From Devosia sp. MC521 (GTDB lineage Bacteria; Pseudomonadota; Alphaproteobacteria; Rhizobiales; Devosiaceae): DNA of 64,000 bases. Numbering within the stretch: the stretch's first letter is position 1; each line of letters starts with the position of its first letter. Shown one piece after another: positions 33,261-43,095 of this stretch. The position numbers were made by a program, and so were the translations under genes. Below the pieces are notes generated by a model. It made no database searches, was not told the origin of the DNA, and saw nothing but the letters and a program-made list of their open reading frames with translations. Where the stretch lies: NCBI RefSeq assembly GCF_014127105.1, contig NZ_CP059902.1:3242001-3306000 (forward strand), read 5' to 3'.

Positions 33261-33893
33261 TTGGCTCAGCTCCTCAGCGTCAATGTCGGCGTCCCGCGCA
33301 ACATTCCCGGCACCCAGACGCTGACGGGCATCTATAAGCTTCCGGTAGAAGGCCCCGTCGCCATCACCCGCGAAGGCATTGCCACAGACATCATCGCCGA
33401 CCGCCGCCACCACGGCGGCGCCGATCAGGCGATCTACGTCTATTTCCAGGAAGACTATATTTTCTGGGAAGGCCAAGGCATCGCCACCGAGCCCGGCCTC
33501 TTTGGCGAAAACTTCACCCTCTCGGGCACCGATAGCCTCACCTGTGCCATTGGCGATCGCTTCACCATTGGCGAGCTCGTTCTTGAGGTGACCTATTACC
33601 GCAAGCCTTGCCGCACCTTTTCGGCCCGCATGGGCAATCCTGCTTGGGTCAAAAGCTTCCAAAAAGCCCGCCGCTCCGGCGCTTATTGCCGTGTGATCAC
33701 CCCGGGAACCGTGCAAGCAGGCATGGGTGTCACCATCACCCCCTACTCTGGCGAAAGAATCACCACCGCCGAAATCATGGGTTATGATGGTGTTGCCCTC
33801 ATCCCCGACGATTTCATGCGTCGCGCTCTCACCACGCCACTGCGGGAAAAGACGCGCGAAACATACGAAACCAATTTGAACCGACTATTCTGA
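33261..33893 (+). CDS. MOSC domain-containing protein
   Basis: A 210-residue protein of the MOSC superfamily (molybdenum-cofactor sulfurase C-terminal; YiiM-like). The substrate-binding cysteine is in YYRKPCRTFSARMG, and RRHHGGADQAIYVYFQEDYIFWE is the typical preceding block. YiiM-type proteins reduce N-hydroxylated compounds with a molybdenum cofactor. The start is TTG at 33261, supported by GGAG seven bases upstream and by its position one base after the ispA stop. Confidence 0.88.
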   Translation: MAQLLSVNVGVPRNIPGTQTLTGIYKLPVEGPVAITREGIATDIIADRRHHGGADQAIYVYFQEDYIFWEGQGIATEPGLFGENFTLSGTDSLTCAIGDRFTIGELVLEVTYYRKPCRTFSARMGNPAWVKSFQKARRSGAYCRVITPGTVQAGMGVTITPYSGERITTAEIMGYDGVALIPDDFMRRALTTPLREKTRETYETNLNRLF

Positions 33894-33900
33894 GTTTTCC

Positions 33901-34368
33901 ATGAGCCTTGAATCTGTCCAAGCGGACCTCGCCGCCCGCGCCCCAGACCTTGCCGTCATCGTCACCGAAGACTCCACTGCAACTGTTCAGCTAGCCGCCG
34001 AAGTCCATGGCGTTGAACCCGGACAGATCGCCAAAACGCTCTGCATCAAAGTCAAAGACGAAGAGTTTTTGCTGGTCACGCGCGGCGATGCCCGGCTCGA
34101 CAACCAAAAGTCCAAAACCGCCTTTGGCGGCCGTCCGCGCATGTTGGGTGCTGAAGACGTGCTTCGTCTCACCTCCCATCAGGTTGGCGGCGTCTGCCCC
34201 TTCGGCCTGCCCGCGCCACTCAAAATCTACCTCGATACCTCGCTCAAGATTTATGACGTGGTCATCCCCGCAGGCGGCAGCACCCATTCCTCGGTGCGCC
34301 TGTCCGTCGAACGCCTCGCCGAGCTCTGCGGCAGCAATTGGGTCGATGCGGCCCAATTGCCTGAGTAA
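33901..34368 (+). CDS. YbaK/EbsC-type aminoacyl-tRNA deacylase
   Basis: A 155-residue trans-editing deacylase of the prolyl-tRNA synthetase INS-domain family. The conserved lysine is in GQIAKTLCIK, and the substrate-pocket motif GGVCPFGLP is intact. Such proteins hydrolyse mischarged tRNAs (for example Cys-tRNA(Pro)); the exact specificity is unclear. It begins seven bases after the MOSC stop and ends four bases before the methyltransferase ATG, all in one probable operon led by ispA. Confidence 0.9.
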   Translation: MSLESVQADLAARAPDLAVIVTEDSTATVQLAAEVHGVEPGQIAKTLCIKVKDEEFLLVTRGDARLDNQKSKTAFGGRPRMLGAEDVLRLTSHQVGGVCPFGLPAPLKIYLDTSLKIYDVVIPAGGSTHSSVRLSVERLAELCGSNWVDAAQLPE

Positions 34369-34372
34369 CGCG

Positions 34373-34987
34373 ATGAGCCCAGAGCAGTTCATTGCGCAAA
34401 AGCTTCCGCTTCAGCCTTTGAGCCTCTGGCCCGAGATTGTTCTGCATCAGGCCAATGCCCATAGCGGCCTCGCCGCTTGGCTTGAGGCCAATGGCCACCC
34501 AGCCGCACCCTATTGGGCCTATGCATGGGCTGGCGGGGCCGCGCTGGCCCTTCATCTCAAAGCCCATCCGGAGTTGGTTGCTGGTAAAACTGTTCTCGAT
34601 CTCGGCTCGGGCTCAGGCCTGGTGGGCATAGCCGCTGCCAAGCTGGGCGCCGCTGCGGTCTTCGCCCTAGACCCAGATCCATTGGCGCAAGTGGCAACCA
34701 CGCTTAACGCCGAGGCCAATGGCGTTGCCCTCACCCTCGTCCCAACCTTGCTCCACACCGACATCGTCGTCGCGGGCGATGTCTTTTATGACGAGGACAG
34801 CGCCGCAGCCGTCCTGCCGCTCCTTCAAGCCCTTGCCCAAACCGGCACGCAAGTTCTGATCGGCGATCCGTATCGATCCACCCGACCCGCTGACGCCATG
34901 CGCGAGATCGCGCGCTATTCTGTGCCAGACATGGGCGCAAAATCCCCCGTCCCATCGGGCATTTTCGCGCTCATCGAGCCCCTTTAA
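34373..34987 (+). CDS. METTL20-like methyltransferase (ETF-beta lysine methyltransferase homologue)
   Basis: A 204-residue seven-beta-strand methyltransferase. PYWAYAWAGGAALA, VLDLGSGSGLVGIAAAKLGA (SAM motif I) and especially AGDVFYDEDSA resemble human ETFBKMT (METTL20) and its alphaproteobacterial counterpart, which methylate lysines of electron transfer flavoprotein beta. The likeness is recalled motif similarity, not a search. No etf genes are in the window. ATG at 34373; it is the last gene of the probable ispA operon. Confidence 0.75.
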   Translation: MSPEQFIAQKLPLQPLSLWPEIVLHQANAHSGLAAWLEANGHPAAPYWAYAWAGGAALALHLKAHPELVAGKTVLDLGSGSGLVGIAAAKLGAAAVFALDPDPLAQVATTLNAEANGVALTLVPTLLHTDIVVAGDVFYDEDSAAAVLPLLQALAQTGTQVLIGDPYRSTRPADAMREIARYSVPDMGAKSPVPSGIFALIEPL

Positions 34988-35135
34988 GAAGGTTCCCTCC
35001 CCCTCGCGCATATCGGCCCTGCCCGGCCAAAACTTGCCAATATGTCGCAATCCTCCTATATCGGCAGCTCAAGAGGACGACCTCTTCCAGTTTGGTTTGT
35101 GTACCGGGACGGCCCGGATAACCATGGGGTCATCC

Positions 35136-35567
35136 ATGCGCACCACACGTGATCGTATCCGCCACGCCATCTCTTTCGAGCTCATCGGCATTTTGCTCGC
35201 GACCCCGCTCGCGGCCTTCGCCTTCCATTTGGAGGGCGGCGATTCGATGGTTATCGTTATCGCCAGCGCCACCGTCGCTATGCTGTGGAACTACATCTAT
35301 AACTTGATGTTCGACCACGGCATGCAGCGCTTCCGGGGCACAACCGAAAAGACCAAGCTGATCCGCGTCTTTCACGCGATCTTCTTTGAAGTCGGCCTGC
35401 TCGCAATCATGCTGCCACCCATCGCCTGGTATCTGCAGATTTCGCTACTCGACGCCTTCATCATGGATCTGGCCCTCGCCATTTTCTACATGATTTACGC
35501 GCTGGTCTTTAACTGGGCCTATGACCGCATTTTCCCACTCCCCGAGTGGACTGAAGGTAACGCGTAA
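35136..35567 (+). CDS. PACE-family multidrug/metabolite exporter
   Basis: A 143-residue inner-membrane protein with four helices arranged as two tandem BTP domains: RDRIRHAISFELIG ... NYIYNLMFD and IRVFHAIFFEVGLL ... FNWAYDRIFP. The conserved helix-1 glutamate (SFELIG), needed for proton-coupled transport in AceI, is present. Family members export chlorhexidine and short diamines. I chose ATG at 35136 (MRTTRDRIRH, the family N-terminus) over ATG at 35124. Confidence 0.9.
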   Translation: MRTTRDRIRHAISFELIGILLATPLAAFAFHLEGGDSMVIVIASATVAMLWNYIYNLMFDHGMQRFRGTTEKTKLIRVFHAIFFEVGLLAIMLPPIAWYLQISLLDAFIMDLALAIFYMIYALVFNWAYDRIFPLPEWTEGNA

Positions 35568-35627
35568 TTTCTCGATCAAACTGTCGCAGCATCTGGCTGA
35601 ATACAGATTAATCACCTACCTATGCTG

Positions 35628-35645
35628 CGCCGTCTAAGGACGGCG
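35628..35645 (+). promoter_or_regulatory. Hairpin in the gst 5' leader
   Basis: CGCCGTC and GACGGCG with a TAAG loop form a perfect seven-base stem that ends 21 bases before the gst start. It has no T-run, so it is unlikely to be a terminator of the PACE gene. Confidence 0.45.
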
Positions 35646-35648
35646 TAG

Positions 35649-36266
<618 letters not shown>

Positions 36267-36290
36267 GGCGCACGCCAAGCCAAACAAACA

Positions 36291-36316
36291 AAAGGGGCGC
36301 TCAGCGCCCCTTTTTC
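36291..36316. terminator. Bidirectional terminator between gst and the ispG unit
   Basis: The stem AAAGGGGCGC / GCGCCCCTTT with a three-base loop has T-tracts on both strands. On the minus strand it begins right at the stop of the small coupled gene after ispG. Confidence 0.9.
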
Positions 36317-36404
36317 AATTCAAATGCCCGGTGAATTTTAAAGCGCTGAGCACGATGATCAGCATGGCGAACCAGAACAGTCGCCGTACATTGCGTTCAC
36401 TCAT
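36315..36404 (-). CDS. Candidate 29-residue membrane microprotein coupled to ispG
   Basis: A short frame whose ATG overlaps the ispG stop in an ATGA arrangement and whose own stop touches the terminator. The product has a basic N-terminus (MSERNVRRL), one hydrophobic helix ([13 protein letters not shown]) and a short polar tail. It fills the whole gap between ispG and the terminator, which argues that it is translated. I know of no named family. It could be a chance frame; conservation in relatives would decide. Confidence 0.5.
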   Translation of the reverse strand: MSERNVRRLFWFAMLIIVLSALKFTGHLN

Positions 36405-37642
36405 TCAGCCGCATCCTGACGGCCTGTGCCGAACTTCTTTTCAATATAATCAGCGACCATAGCCTTAAACTGATCGGCCACATCGGCACCGCGCAGCGTT
36501 GCCACCTTCGCGCCATCGACAAAAACCGGCGCCGCTGGTGTTTCCCCGGTACCGGGCAGCGAAATACCAATATTAGCGTGCTTGCTCTCGCCCGGACCAT
36601 TGACGATGCAGCCCATCACCGCGACCGAAAGCGTTTCTACACCGGGATAGCGCTCGCGCCACGCAGGCATGGAGTCGTTAAGGTGCGTCTGGATTTCCAT
36701 GGCAAGTGTCTGGAAGGTCGAAGACGTGGTGCGCCCGCACCCCGGACACGCCGCCACAACCGGCAAGAACTGACGGAAGCCCATGGTCTGCAAGAGTTCC
36801 TGCGCCACCTTCACTTCCGTCGTCCGATCGCCACCCGGCTCCGGCGTCAGCGAAATGCGAATGGTGTCGCCAATCCCTTGCTGCAGTAAAATTCCGAGGG
36901 CCGCCGAGGAAGCCACAATGCCCTTAGAGCCCATACCGGCCTCGGTCAGACCAAGGTGCAAGGCATAGTCGCAGCGTGCCGCCAAATCCTGATAGACCGC
37001 GATCAGATGCTGCACATCCGACACCTTGGTCGAGAGCAAGATCTTATTGCGCGGCATCCCGAGCTCTTCAGCCCGCGCCGCAGAAAGCAGAGCAGACTGG
37101 ATGATCGCCTCGCGCTGCACAGCCGCAGCCGAGATCGGCTGAGCCGAATTGGCGTTATCATCCATCAACCGCGTCAGCAGCTCTTCGTCGAGCGAGCCCC
37201 AATTGACGCCGATGCGCACCGGCTTGTCGTATTTATTCGCGATCTCAATCAGTGTGGCAAACTGGGTATCGCGCTTGGCTTTGAAACCCACATTGCCCGG
37301 ATTGATGCGATACTTGGCCAAAGCCTGCGCACAGGCCGGGTGATCGGTGAGGAGCTTATGGCCGATATAGTGAAAATCCCCGACCAGCGGCACATCATAG
37401 CCCATGGTCAGAAGACGATCACGAATTTCAGGAACCGCTGCCGCGCTCTCGTCGCGATCGACGGTGATGCGCACGATCTCAGAGCCAGCGCGCGCCAGCT
37501 GCATGACCTGCTTTACGGTCGCATCGATGTCGGCCGTATCGGTATTGGTCATGGATTGGACCACGACGGGAGCCCCGCCGCCAACCATAACGCCACCGAC
37601 ATTGACACCAACAGACTGCCTACGCGGCGCTGGACCGGACAT
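36401..37642 (-). CDS. ispG: 4-hydroxy-3-methylbut-2-en-1-yl diphosphate synthase
   Basis: A 413-residue iron-sulfur enzyme (GcpE) of the MEP isoprenoid pathway, converting MEcPP to HMBPP. An N-terminal TIM barrel ([18 protein letters not shown] onward) is followed by the cluster-binding domain with ACPGCGRTT and [11 protein letters not shown], supplying three cysteines. Length is normal for the alphaproteobacterial form. Its stop overlaps the ATG of a tiny downstream frame. Confidence 0.95.
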   Translation of the reverse strand: MSGPAPRRQSVGVNVGGVMVGGGAPVVVQSMTNTDTADIDATVKQVMQLARAGSEIVRITVDRDESAAAVPEIRDRLLTMGYDVPLVGDFHYIGHKLLTDHPACAQALAKYRINPGNVGFKAKRDTQFATLIEIANKYDKPVRIGVNWGSLDEELLTRLMDDNANSAQPISAAAVQREAIIQSALLSAARAEELGMPRNKILLSTKVSDVQHLIAVYQDLAARCDYALHLGLTEAGMGSKGIVASSAALGILLQQGIGDTIRISLTPEPGGDRTTEVKVAQELLQTMGFRQFLPVVAACPGCGRTTSSTFQTLAMEIQTHLNDSMPAWRERYPGVETLSVAVMGCIVNGPGESKHANIGISLPGTGETPAAPVFVDGAKVATLRGADVADQFKAMVADYIEKKFGTGRQDAAE

Positions 37643-37958
37643 ATTCTTCCCCGAAGATACTCTTGCCTACGCAAATAGGCCTTCCACCATGCACTGGCAA
37701 CTCAACAATGGCGTGACGCTCAACGCAAGTGTGCAACCGTGCCTCTCGAGGGGCGCGATACGCCGCTATGCCAAGGCCGCGCCCAATGAGCCGCCCAGAA
37801 GTGCCAGCCAAGTGCCACAAAAAGGCCAATAGCGGCCAAAACGCCAAAACCGTACGTATCGGTAAAAATTTGCGTTATAAATCAGCGCTCAAGAACCCGT
37901 GAACTTTGTGATCACCGACAAGTCTTGAACGGGAGCAATCATCCCCCATTTATGGGTC
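37643..37958. other. Intergenic region without a convincing gene
   Basis: This 316-base gap separates the divergent ispG and DUF1232 genes and must hold both promoters. Short frames exist on both strands, including a Trp-rich hydrophobic one on the minus strand near 37730-37860 that lacks a usable start codon. No hairpin terminator or clear operator was found. Confidence 0.6.
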
Positions 37959-38258
37959 ATGATGAACCTCCTCCTCCCCCGTCTGATCCTGTTCCGCAAA
38001 GAAGTCGCGCAGCTCTGGAAAGCATTCTGGGCACGCGAGACGCCGCTTTATCTCAAAGCGGCAACGCTGTTTACAGCCTTCTACCTCATCAACCCCTTTG
38101 ACATCATCCCCGATGTCCTGCCCTTTATCGGCTGGGTGGACGATTTTGTCCTTATCCCTCTGATGGTTAGCTGGATCGTCTCGCGCATGCCGGTCCCTGC
38201 AAAGGTCTACGCCGGCAAGCATGGCCCGACCATCGACGGGACAGCCAAGCGCCGATGA
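37959..38258 (+). CDS. YkvA family (DUF1232) membrane protein
   Basis: A 99-residue protein with the DUF1232 core YLINPFDIIPDVLPFIGWVDDFVLIPLM, two hydrophobic helices separated by the acidic PD...DD motif. Its function is not established. The start is one of two tandem ATGs (37959 or 37962). It is monocistronic, 80 bases before the GGDEF gene. Confidence 0.88.
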   Translation: MMNLLLPRLILFRKEVAQLWKAFWARETPLYLKAATLFTAFYLINPFDIIPDVLPFIGWVDDFVLIPLMVSWIVSRMPVPAKVYAGKHGPTIDGTAKRR

Positions 38259-38338
38259 ATCAAAGGCATAGTCCAGCAGAGTTACAAGTTTAGTTTTTTG
38301 CCGTGACAGGAAGCACATAATCCGCGTAAGAATAATTT

Positions 38339-39562
38339 ATGCGTGAAATGGTGCTCCTAATGGATCGACAGATTACGAATTTTACTTTTAGCCTTGCTGG
38401 ACCTGCTACACTTTCGGCTTTCGCCGTTATTTTTTTAGTTCTCTATTTTCAAAATCGACAGCATATTCATCTGCTGATATTTGCGGCCACCGCTGGCACG
38501 TTCAGCCTTGGCATGCTCACCCAAATCATTGATGCGCTTAACGAAACAGAGACGGGCCTCCCGGCCAATATTCTCTACGTCATAGCGGGTTTCCTGTTCT
38601 GTGCAGGACTTGCCAAGCGCATCGGTCGGCAACCGCCCTACCGCGTTATGATCCCTGTAGTGATCATCCTTGCCCTACAGACTTGGTTCTTCACTTATGT
38701 GAACCCGAACCAGTTGGCGCGCATCTATCTTCTCAATTTCTCGGCCGGGCTGATCCTGATCATTACGGCCTTAACTGCCATGCCCGCTCGCCATGCAGTG
38801 TTCACCGAAAAGCTGCTGTTCTGGAGCTTACTGCTTTTCGGACTTCACTTTTTCCCGCGCACTATTCTGACCGCCGGCTTCGGCCTGCAGATGGAGCCGG
38901 ACGATTTCATGATCTCGTCCTATTGGTTCACCTTGCAATTGTGCCTTGCTGCCTTTGGATCGGCGGTCGCCATCGCAGTGCTATGCGCCTGTATCTACGA
39001 CACCGTGAACTATATGACCGATGATCGCGACAGAGACCGCCTGACACGGGTCCTCTCACGCCGCGCCTTCCATCAGCAATCCGAGGAAATGCTCAAGCAG
39101 AGCACTGGTTTACCCAGCTGTTTGGCGATCTTTGACATCGACAACTTCCGCCGCTTCAACCAACGCCAAGGTTATGAAGAGGGCGACAGAATATTAGCGG
39201 ATTTCGGCTACGTGCTCGCCCGTAATATCCGTCGCGCCAATCTCACGGGCCGCTTTGATGGCGAGGAATTTTTAATTCTCCTCCCCCGAACCAAACTGGC
39301 AATTGGGATCGACACGCTGAAAGCTTTCAAAGCGACGCTGCGAGACCACAACTTCTGCAGCGACGATGATCTCGGTGCCATGACCATCAGTGTGGGGATT
39401 GTAGAAATCGGGGTGGACGAAACCTACACCCAAGCTTTGATGCGCGCTCAGCAGGCCCTCAAGAGCGCCGAGGCGACTGGTCCGGATTCGTTGCTGGCGG
39501 GCACAGCGCCAACAGCTGAACAAAAAGAAAGCCCCGCGTTAAGCGGGGCCTTCCAAGCTTAG
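38339..39562 (+). CDS. Membrane GGDEF-domain protein (diguanylate cyclase-like)
   Basis: A 407-residue protein. About six hydrophobic helices occupy residues 15-215 and a GGDEF domain spans about 230-390: LTRVLSRRAFH, the metal-binding FDIDNFRRFNQ, and SVGIVEIG. The signature loop is RFDGEEF, so the first glycine of GG(D/E)EF is Asp; activity is uncertain. No RxxD inhibitory site is seen five residues before it. The sensory ligand is unknown. ATG at 38360 is an alternative start. The 3' end overlaps the pyc stop and contains the pyc terminator. Confidence 0.88.
   Translation: MREMVLLMDRQITNFTFSLAGPATLSAFAVIFLVLYFQNRQHIHLLIFAATAGTFSLGMLTQIIDALNETETGLPANILYVIAGFLFCAGLAKRIGRQPPYRVMIPVVIILALQTWFFTYVNPNQLARIYLLNFSAGLILIITALTAMPARHAVFTEKLLFWSLLLFGLHFFPRTILTAGFGLQMEPDDFMISSYWFTLQLCLAAFGSAVAIAVLCACIYDTVNYMTDDRDRDRLTRVLSRRAFHQQSEEMLKQSTGLPSCLAIFDIDNFRRFNQRQGYEEGDRILADFGYVLARNIRRANLTGRFDGEEFLILLPRTKLAIGIDTLKAFKATLRDHNFCSDDDLGAMTISVGIVEIGVDETYTQALMRAQQALKSAEATGPDSLLAGTAPTAEQKESPALSGAFQA
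39519..39550 (-). terminator. pyc terminator inside the opposing GGDEF gene
   Basis: Read on the minus strand, GCCCCGC / GCGGGGC with a TTAAC loop is followed by TTTCTTTTTG. It lies nine bases after the pyc stop and within the last codons of the convergent gene. Confidence 0.85.
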
Positions 39563-42500
39563 TCGAGGCGAACCAGAAGGTCCTTAGCGTCAATCTGGTC
39601 GCCCGGCTTAATCAGAAGCTCAGCGACAACCCCATCCACTTCAGCGTGGATGGCGGTTTCCATCTTCATCGCTTCGATCGAGCAGAGAACGTCGCCAGCC
39701 GAAACCTTCTGACCTTCCTTAACCGCTAGGGTCGAGATCACGCCCGGCATCGGAGCGCCAACCTGCTTCGGATCGCCGGCAACAGCCTTAGCGCGAACCT
39801 TGATTTCACCGGCCTTCAGACGATCCGGTACGGTGATGGTACGCGGCTGACCGTTGAGGTCGAAGAACACACGTACTTCGCCCTTTTCGTTGGTCTCCGC
39901 ACGGCCCTGATAGTTCACAACGAGGGTCTTGCCCTGTTCGATGTCAATCAGCAGCTCATCGCCTTCGTTCAGACCGTAGAAGTAAACCGGGGTCGGCAGA
40001 ACTTCAGTTGGACCATAACGATCCTGGGTCTTTTCAAAGTCCGAATAGACCTTTGGATACATGAGGTAAGAGGCAAGACGGAAGTCATCGATCGGCATGC
40101 CGACCTCTTCCGAAACCTTCTTACGCTCGGCTTCCAGATCAACATCCTTGAGGTAGGAACCCGGACGCTCGGTGAGCGCGGTCTTGCCCTTGAGAACCTT
40201 CTTCTGCAGTGCCTGCGGGAACCCGCCAGGAGGCTGACCAAGGTCACCAGCAAAGAAGCCGACAACGGAATCCGGGAAGGCGATGTCCTTGTCTGGATTT
40301 TCGACGTCTGACCGCGAAATACCAGCCGAAACCATAGCCAGAGCCATATCGCCGACAACCTTGGAAGATGGCGTCACCTTCACAATGTCACCGAACATCT
40401 GGTTCACGTCAGCATAGGTCTGCGCCACTTCGTGCCAGCGGGTTTCAAGACCAAGCGAACGCGCCTGTTCCTTGAGGTTGGTGAACTGACCGCCCGGCAT
40501 TTCGTGCAGATAGACTTCCGAAGCGCCGCCCTTGAGATCGCTCTCGAAGGCACGGTACTGCGTGCGCACGGCTTCCCAGTAGAAGGAAAGCTGACGGATC
40601 GCCTTAGCGTCGAGCTGCGGATCCTTGTCGGTATCAGCAAGCGCGGCAACCAGCGAACCAAGGGTCGGCTGCGAGGTCGTGCCCGAAAGGGCGTCCATCG
40701 CCGCGTCAACCGCGTCAACACCCGCATCTACAGCTGCCAGAACGGTTGCGGAGGCCGCGCCCGAAGTGTCGTGAGTATGCAGGTGGATCGGCAGACCGAT
40801 TTCTTCCTTCAGCGTTGCAATCAGCTTCTTGGCTGCTGCCGGACGCAGGAGGCCCGCCATGTCCTTCAAACCAAGAACATGGGCGCCAGCGGCTTCCAAT
40901 TCCTTGGCCAGATTGACGTAATACTTAAGGTCGTACTTCGCGCGATCTGGATCGAGCATATCGCCGGTGTAGCAAATAACGCCTTCACAGACCTTATTGG
41001 CTTCCAGCACCGCATCCATCGACACGCGCATGTTTTCGACCCAGTTGAGGCAATCGAAGACGCGGAAGATATCAACGCCGCCCTTAGCCGCCTGCGCGAC
41101 GAAGAACTTTACGACGTTGTCTGGATAGTTGGTGTAGCCAACGCCGTTGCTGCCGCGCAGCAGCATCTGGGTCAGAATGTTCGGCGCACCAGCGCGAACC
41201 TTGGCCAGACGCTCCCACGGATCTTCGTTGAGGAAGCGCATCGACACGTCGAATGTCGCGCCACCCCAGCATTCAAGCGAGAACAGGTTTGGCAAGCCAC
41301 GCGAATAGGCTTCAGCAATACGCGTGATGTCAAAGCTGCGCATACGCGTTGCCAGCAAGCTCTGGTGCGCGTCACGCATGGTCGTGTCGGTGAAGAGAAC
41401 CCGCTTCTGATCCTTCATCCACTGGGCAAGACCAGCCGGGCCATCGCGATCAAGAACCTGACGCGAGCCTTCGATTGCAGTCAGTTCCGGGAATTCGGGC
41501 ACAAACGGCGCCGCCGCAGCAGCAGGCGGACGCGGACGATCACGCACTTCCGGGTGACCATTGACCGTCACATCGGCGATGTAGGTCAAAAGCTTGGTCG
41601 CACGGTCCTTGCGCGGCTTGAAATTGAACAGATCCGGCGTCGTATCGATGAAGCGCGTGGTGTAGCGGTTCTCGACGAAGTCGGTGTGGGTGATGATGTT
41701 CTCGAGGAAGGCCAGGTTGGTCGACACGCCACGAATACGGAACTCGCGCAACGCGCGGTGCATACGGGCAATGGCTTCATCTGCGGACGGTGCCCAGCAG
41801 GTGACCTTTTCCAAGAGCGGATCATAATAGCGGGTGATGATCGCGCCAGCATAGGCCGTACCACCATCCAAACGCACACCAAAACCGGTCGCACCGCGGT
41901 ATGCAGTGATGCGGCCATAGTCTGGAATAAAGTTCTGTTCTGGATCTTCAGTGGTAACGCGGCACTGGATGGCATTGCCGTTAAGACGAATGTCTTCCTG
42001 CAGCGGCACACCCGATTCTGGCGTACCGATCACAGCGCCATCGAGCAGATGGATCTGCGCCTTGACGATGTCGATGCCGGTCACTTCTTCAGTGACAGTG
42101 TGCTCGACTTGGATGCGTGGGTTCACTTCAATGAAGTAGAACTTGTTGGTGTCGGCATCCATAAGGAATTCGACTGTACCGGCACCACGATAGTTCGCTT
42201 CATTGCCGAGGCGCACAGCCGCACCAGTCAGCTCGGCACGAACTTCTTCCGAAAGATATGGTGCAGGAGCGCGCTCCACAACCTTCTGGTTGCGGCGCTG
42301 CACCGAGCAGTCGCGCTCGTAAAGATGCACAAGATTGCCGTGATCGTCACCGATCAGCTGAACTTCGACGTGACGCGCACGCTCGATCAGCTTTTCGAGA
42401 TACATCTCATCCTTGCCGAACGCGGCCTTGGCTTCGCGCTTGCCTTCCGAGACTTCAGCAATAAGGGTGCTTTCGTCCATGATGCGGCGCATGCCGCGAC

Positions 42501-42999
42501 CACCGCCACCCCACGACGCCTTAAGCATCAGCGGGTAGCCGATCTCGGCCGCCATACGCTTTACTTCGTCCATATCGTCTGGAAGCGCGTCAGTGGCCGG
42601 GACAACCGGAACATTGGCCTTGATCGCCATATTGCGCGCGGCGACCTTATTGCCGAGATCGCGCATGGTCTGCGCGCGCGGGCCAATAAAGGTAATGCCA
42701 GCGGCTTCGCAAGCGTCAACGAATTCTGGGCTTTCCGAGAGAAGACCATAACCGGGGTGGATTGCATCCGCACCCGAGGCCTTAGCGACACGAATATACT
42801 CGTCGATCTGCAGATAGGCCTCAACCGGGCCTTTCCCCTTACCGATCAGATAGGCTTCGTCAGCCTTGAACCGGTGCAGCGCGAGTTTATCCTCTTCGGC
42901 ATAGACCGCGACGGTCTTAAGCCCAAGTTCGTTTGCCGCGCGGAACACACGGATTGCAATCTCGCTGCGATTGGCGACGAGGATCTTCTTGATTGGCAT
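39559..42999 (-). CDS. pyc: Pyruvate carboxylase
   Basis: A 1146-residue biotin enzyme that carboxylates pyruvate to oxaloacetate to refill the citric acid cycle. Domains in order: biotin carboxylase (about 1-450, with the ATP-grasp GGGGRGMR), carboxyltransferase (about 540-810, TTMRDAHQSLLATRMR), allosteric linker, and the C-terminal biotin carrier with SIEAMKMETAI, whose lysine is biotinylated. All domains are complete. Monocistronic with a clear terminator. Confidence 0.96.
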   Translation of the reverse strand: MPIKKILVANRSEIAIRVFRAANELGLKTVAVYAEEDKLALHRFKADEAYLIGKGKGPVEAYLQIDEYIRVAKASGADAIHPGYGLLSESPEFVDACEAAGITFIGPRAQTMRDLGNKVAARNMAIKANVPVVPATDALPDDMDEVKRMAAEIGYPLMLKASWGGGGRGMRRIMDESTLIAEVSEGKREAKAAFGKDEMYLEKLIERARHVEVQLIGDDHGNLVHLYERDCSVQRRNQKVVERAPAPYLSEEVRAELTGAAVRLGNEANYRGAGTVEFLMDADTNKFYFIEVNPRIQVEHTVTEEVTGIDIVKAQIHLLDGAVIGTPESGVPLQEDIRLNGNAIQCRVTTEDPEQNFIPDYGRITAYRGATGFGVRLDGGTAYAGAIITRYYDPLLEKVTCWAPSADEAIARMHRALREFRIRGVSTNLAFLENIITHTDFVENRYTTRFIDTTPDLFNFKPRKDRATKLLTYIADVTVNGHPEVRDRPRPPAAAAAPFVPEFPELTAIEGSRQVLDRDGPAGLAQWMKDQKRVLFTDTTMRDAHQSLLATRMRSFDITRIAEAYSRGLPNLFSLECWGGATFDVSMRFLNEDPWERLAKVRAGAPNILTQMLLRGSNGVGYTNYPDNVVKFFVAQAAKGGVDIFRVFDCLNWVENMRVSMDAVLEANKVCEGVICYTGDMLDPDRAKYDLKYYVNLAKELEAAGAHVLGLKDMAGLLRPAAAKKLIATLKEEIGLPIHLHTHDTSGAASATVLAAVDAGVDAVDAAMDALSGTTSQPTLGSLVAALADTDKDPQLDAKAIRQLSFYWEAVRTQYRAFESDLKGGASEVYLHEMPGGQFTNLKEQARSLGLETRWHEVAQTYADVNQMFGDIVKVTPSSKVVGDMALAMVSAGISRSDVENPDKDIAFPDSVVGFFAGDLGQPPGGFPQALQKKVLKGKTALTERPGSYLKDVDLEAERKKVSEEVGMPIDDFRLASYLMYPKVYSDFEKTQDRYGPTEVLPTPVYFYGLNEGDELLIDIEQGKTLVVNYQGRAETNEKGEVRVFFDLNGQPRTITVPDRLKAGEIKVRAKAVAGDPKQVGAPMPGVISTLAVKEGQKVSAGDVLCSIEAMKMETAIHAEVDGVVAELLIKPGDQIDAKDLLVRLD

Positions 43000-43095
43000 C
43001 GATTTAAACCCGAGCTAGAGGGGCGTATTCCTCACGGTGAGGTCGGCTCAGTAATCGACGGAATGAACGGTTGCCCGCCCAACCGTCGTAAGTTT

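Noticed and set aside
37689..37832. 47-codon plus-strand frame starting at an ATG between ispG and the DUF1232 gene
   Set aside because: No ribosome-binding site, no recognisable features, and it lies where both promoters should be.
37730..37860. Trp-rich hydrophobic frame on the minus strand upstream of ispG
   Set aside because: It looks like one membrane helix but has no ATG, GTG or well-placed TTG start and no ribosome-binding site.
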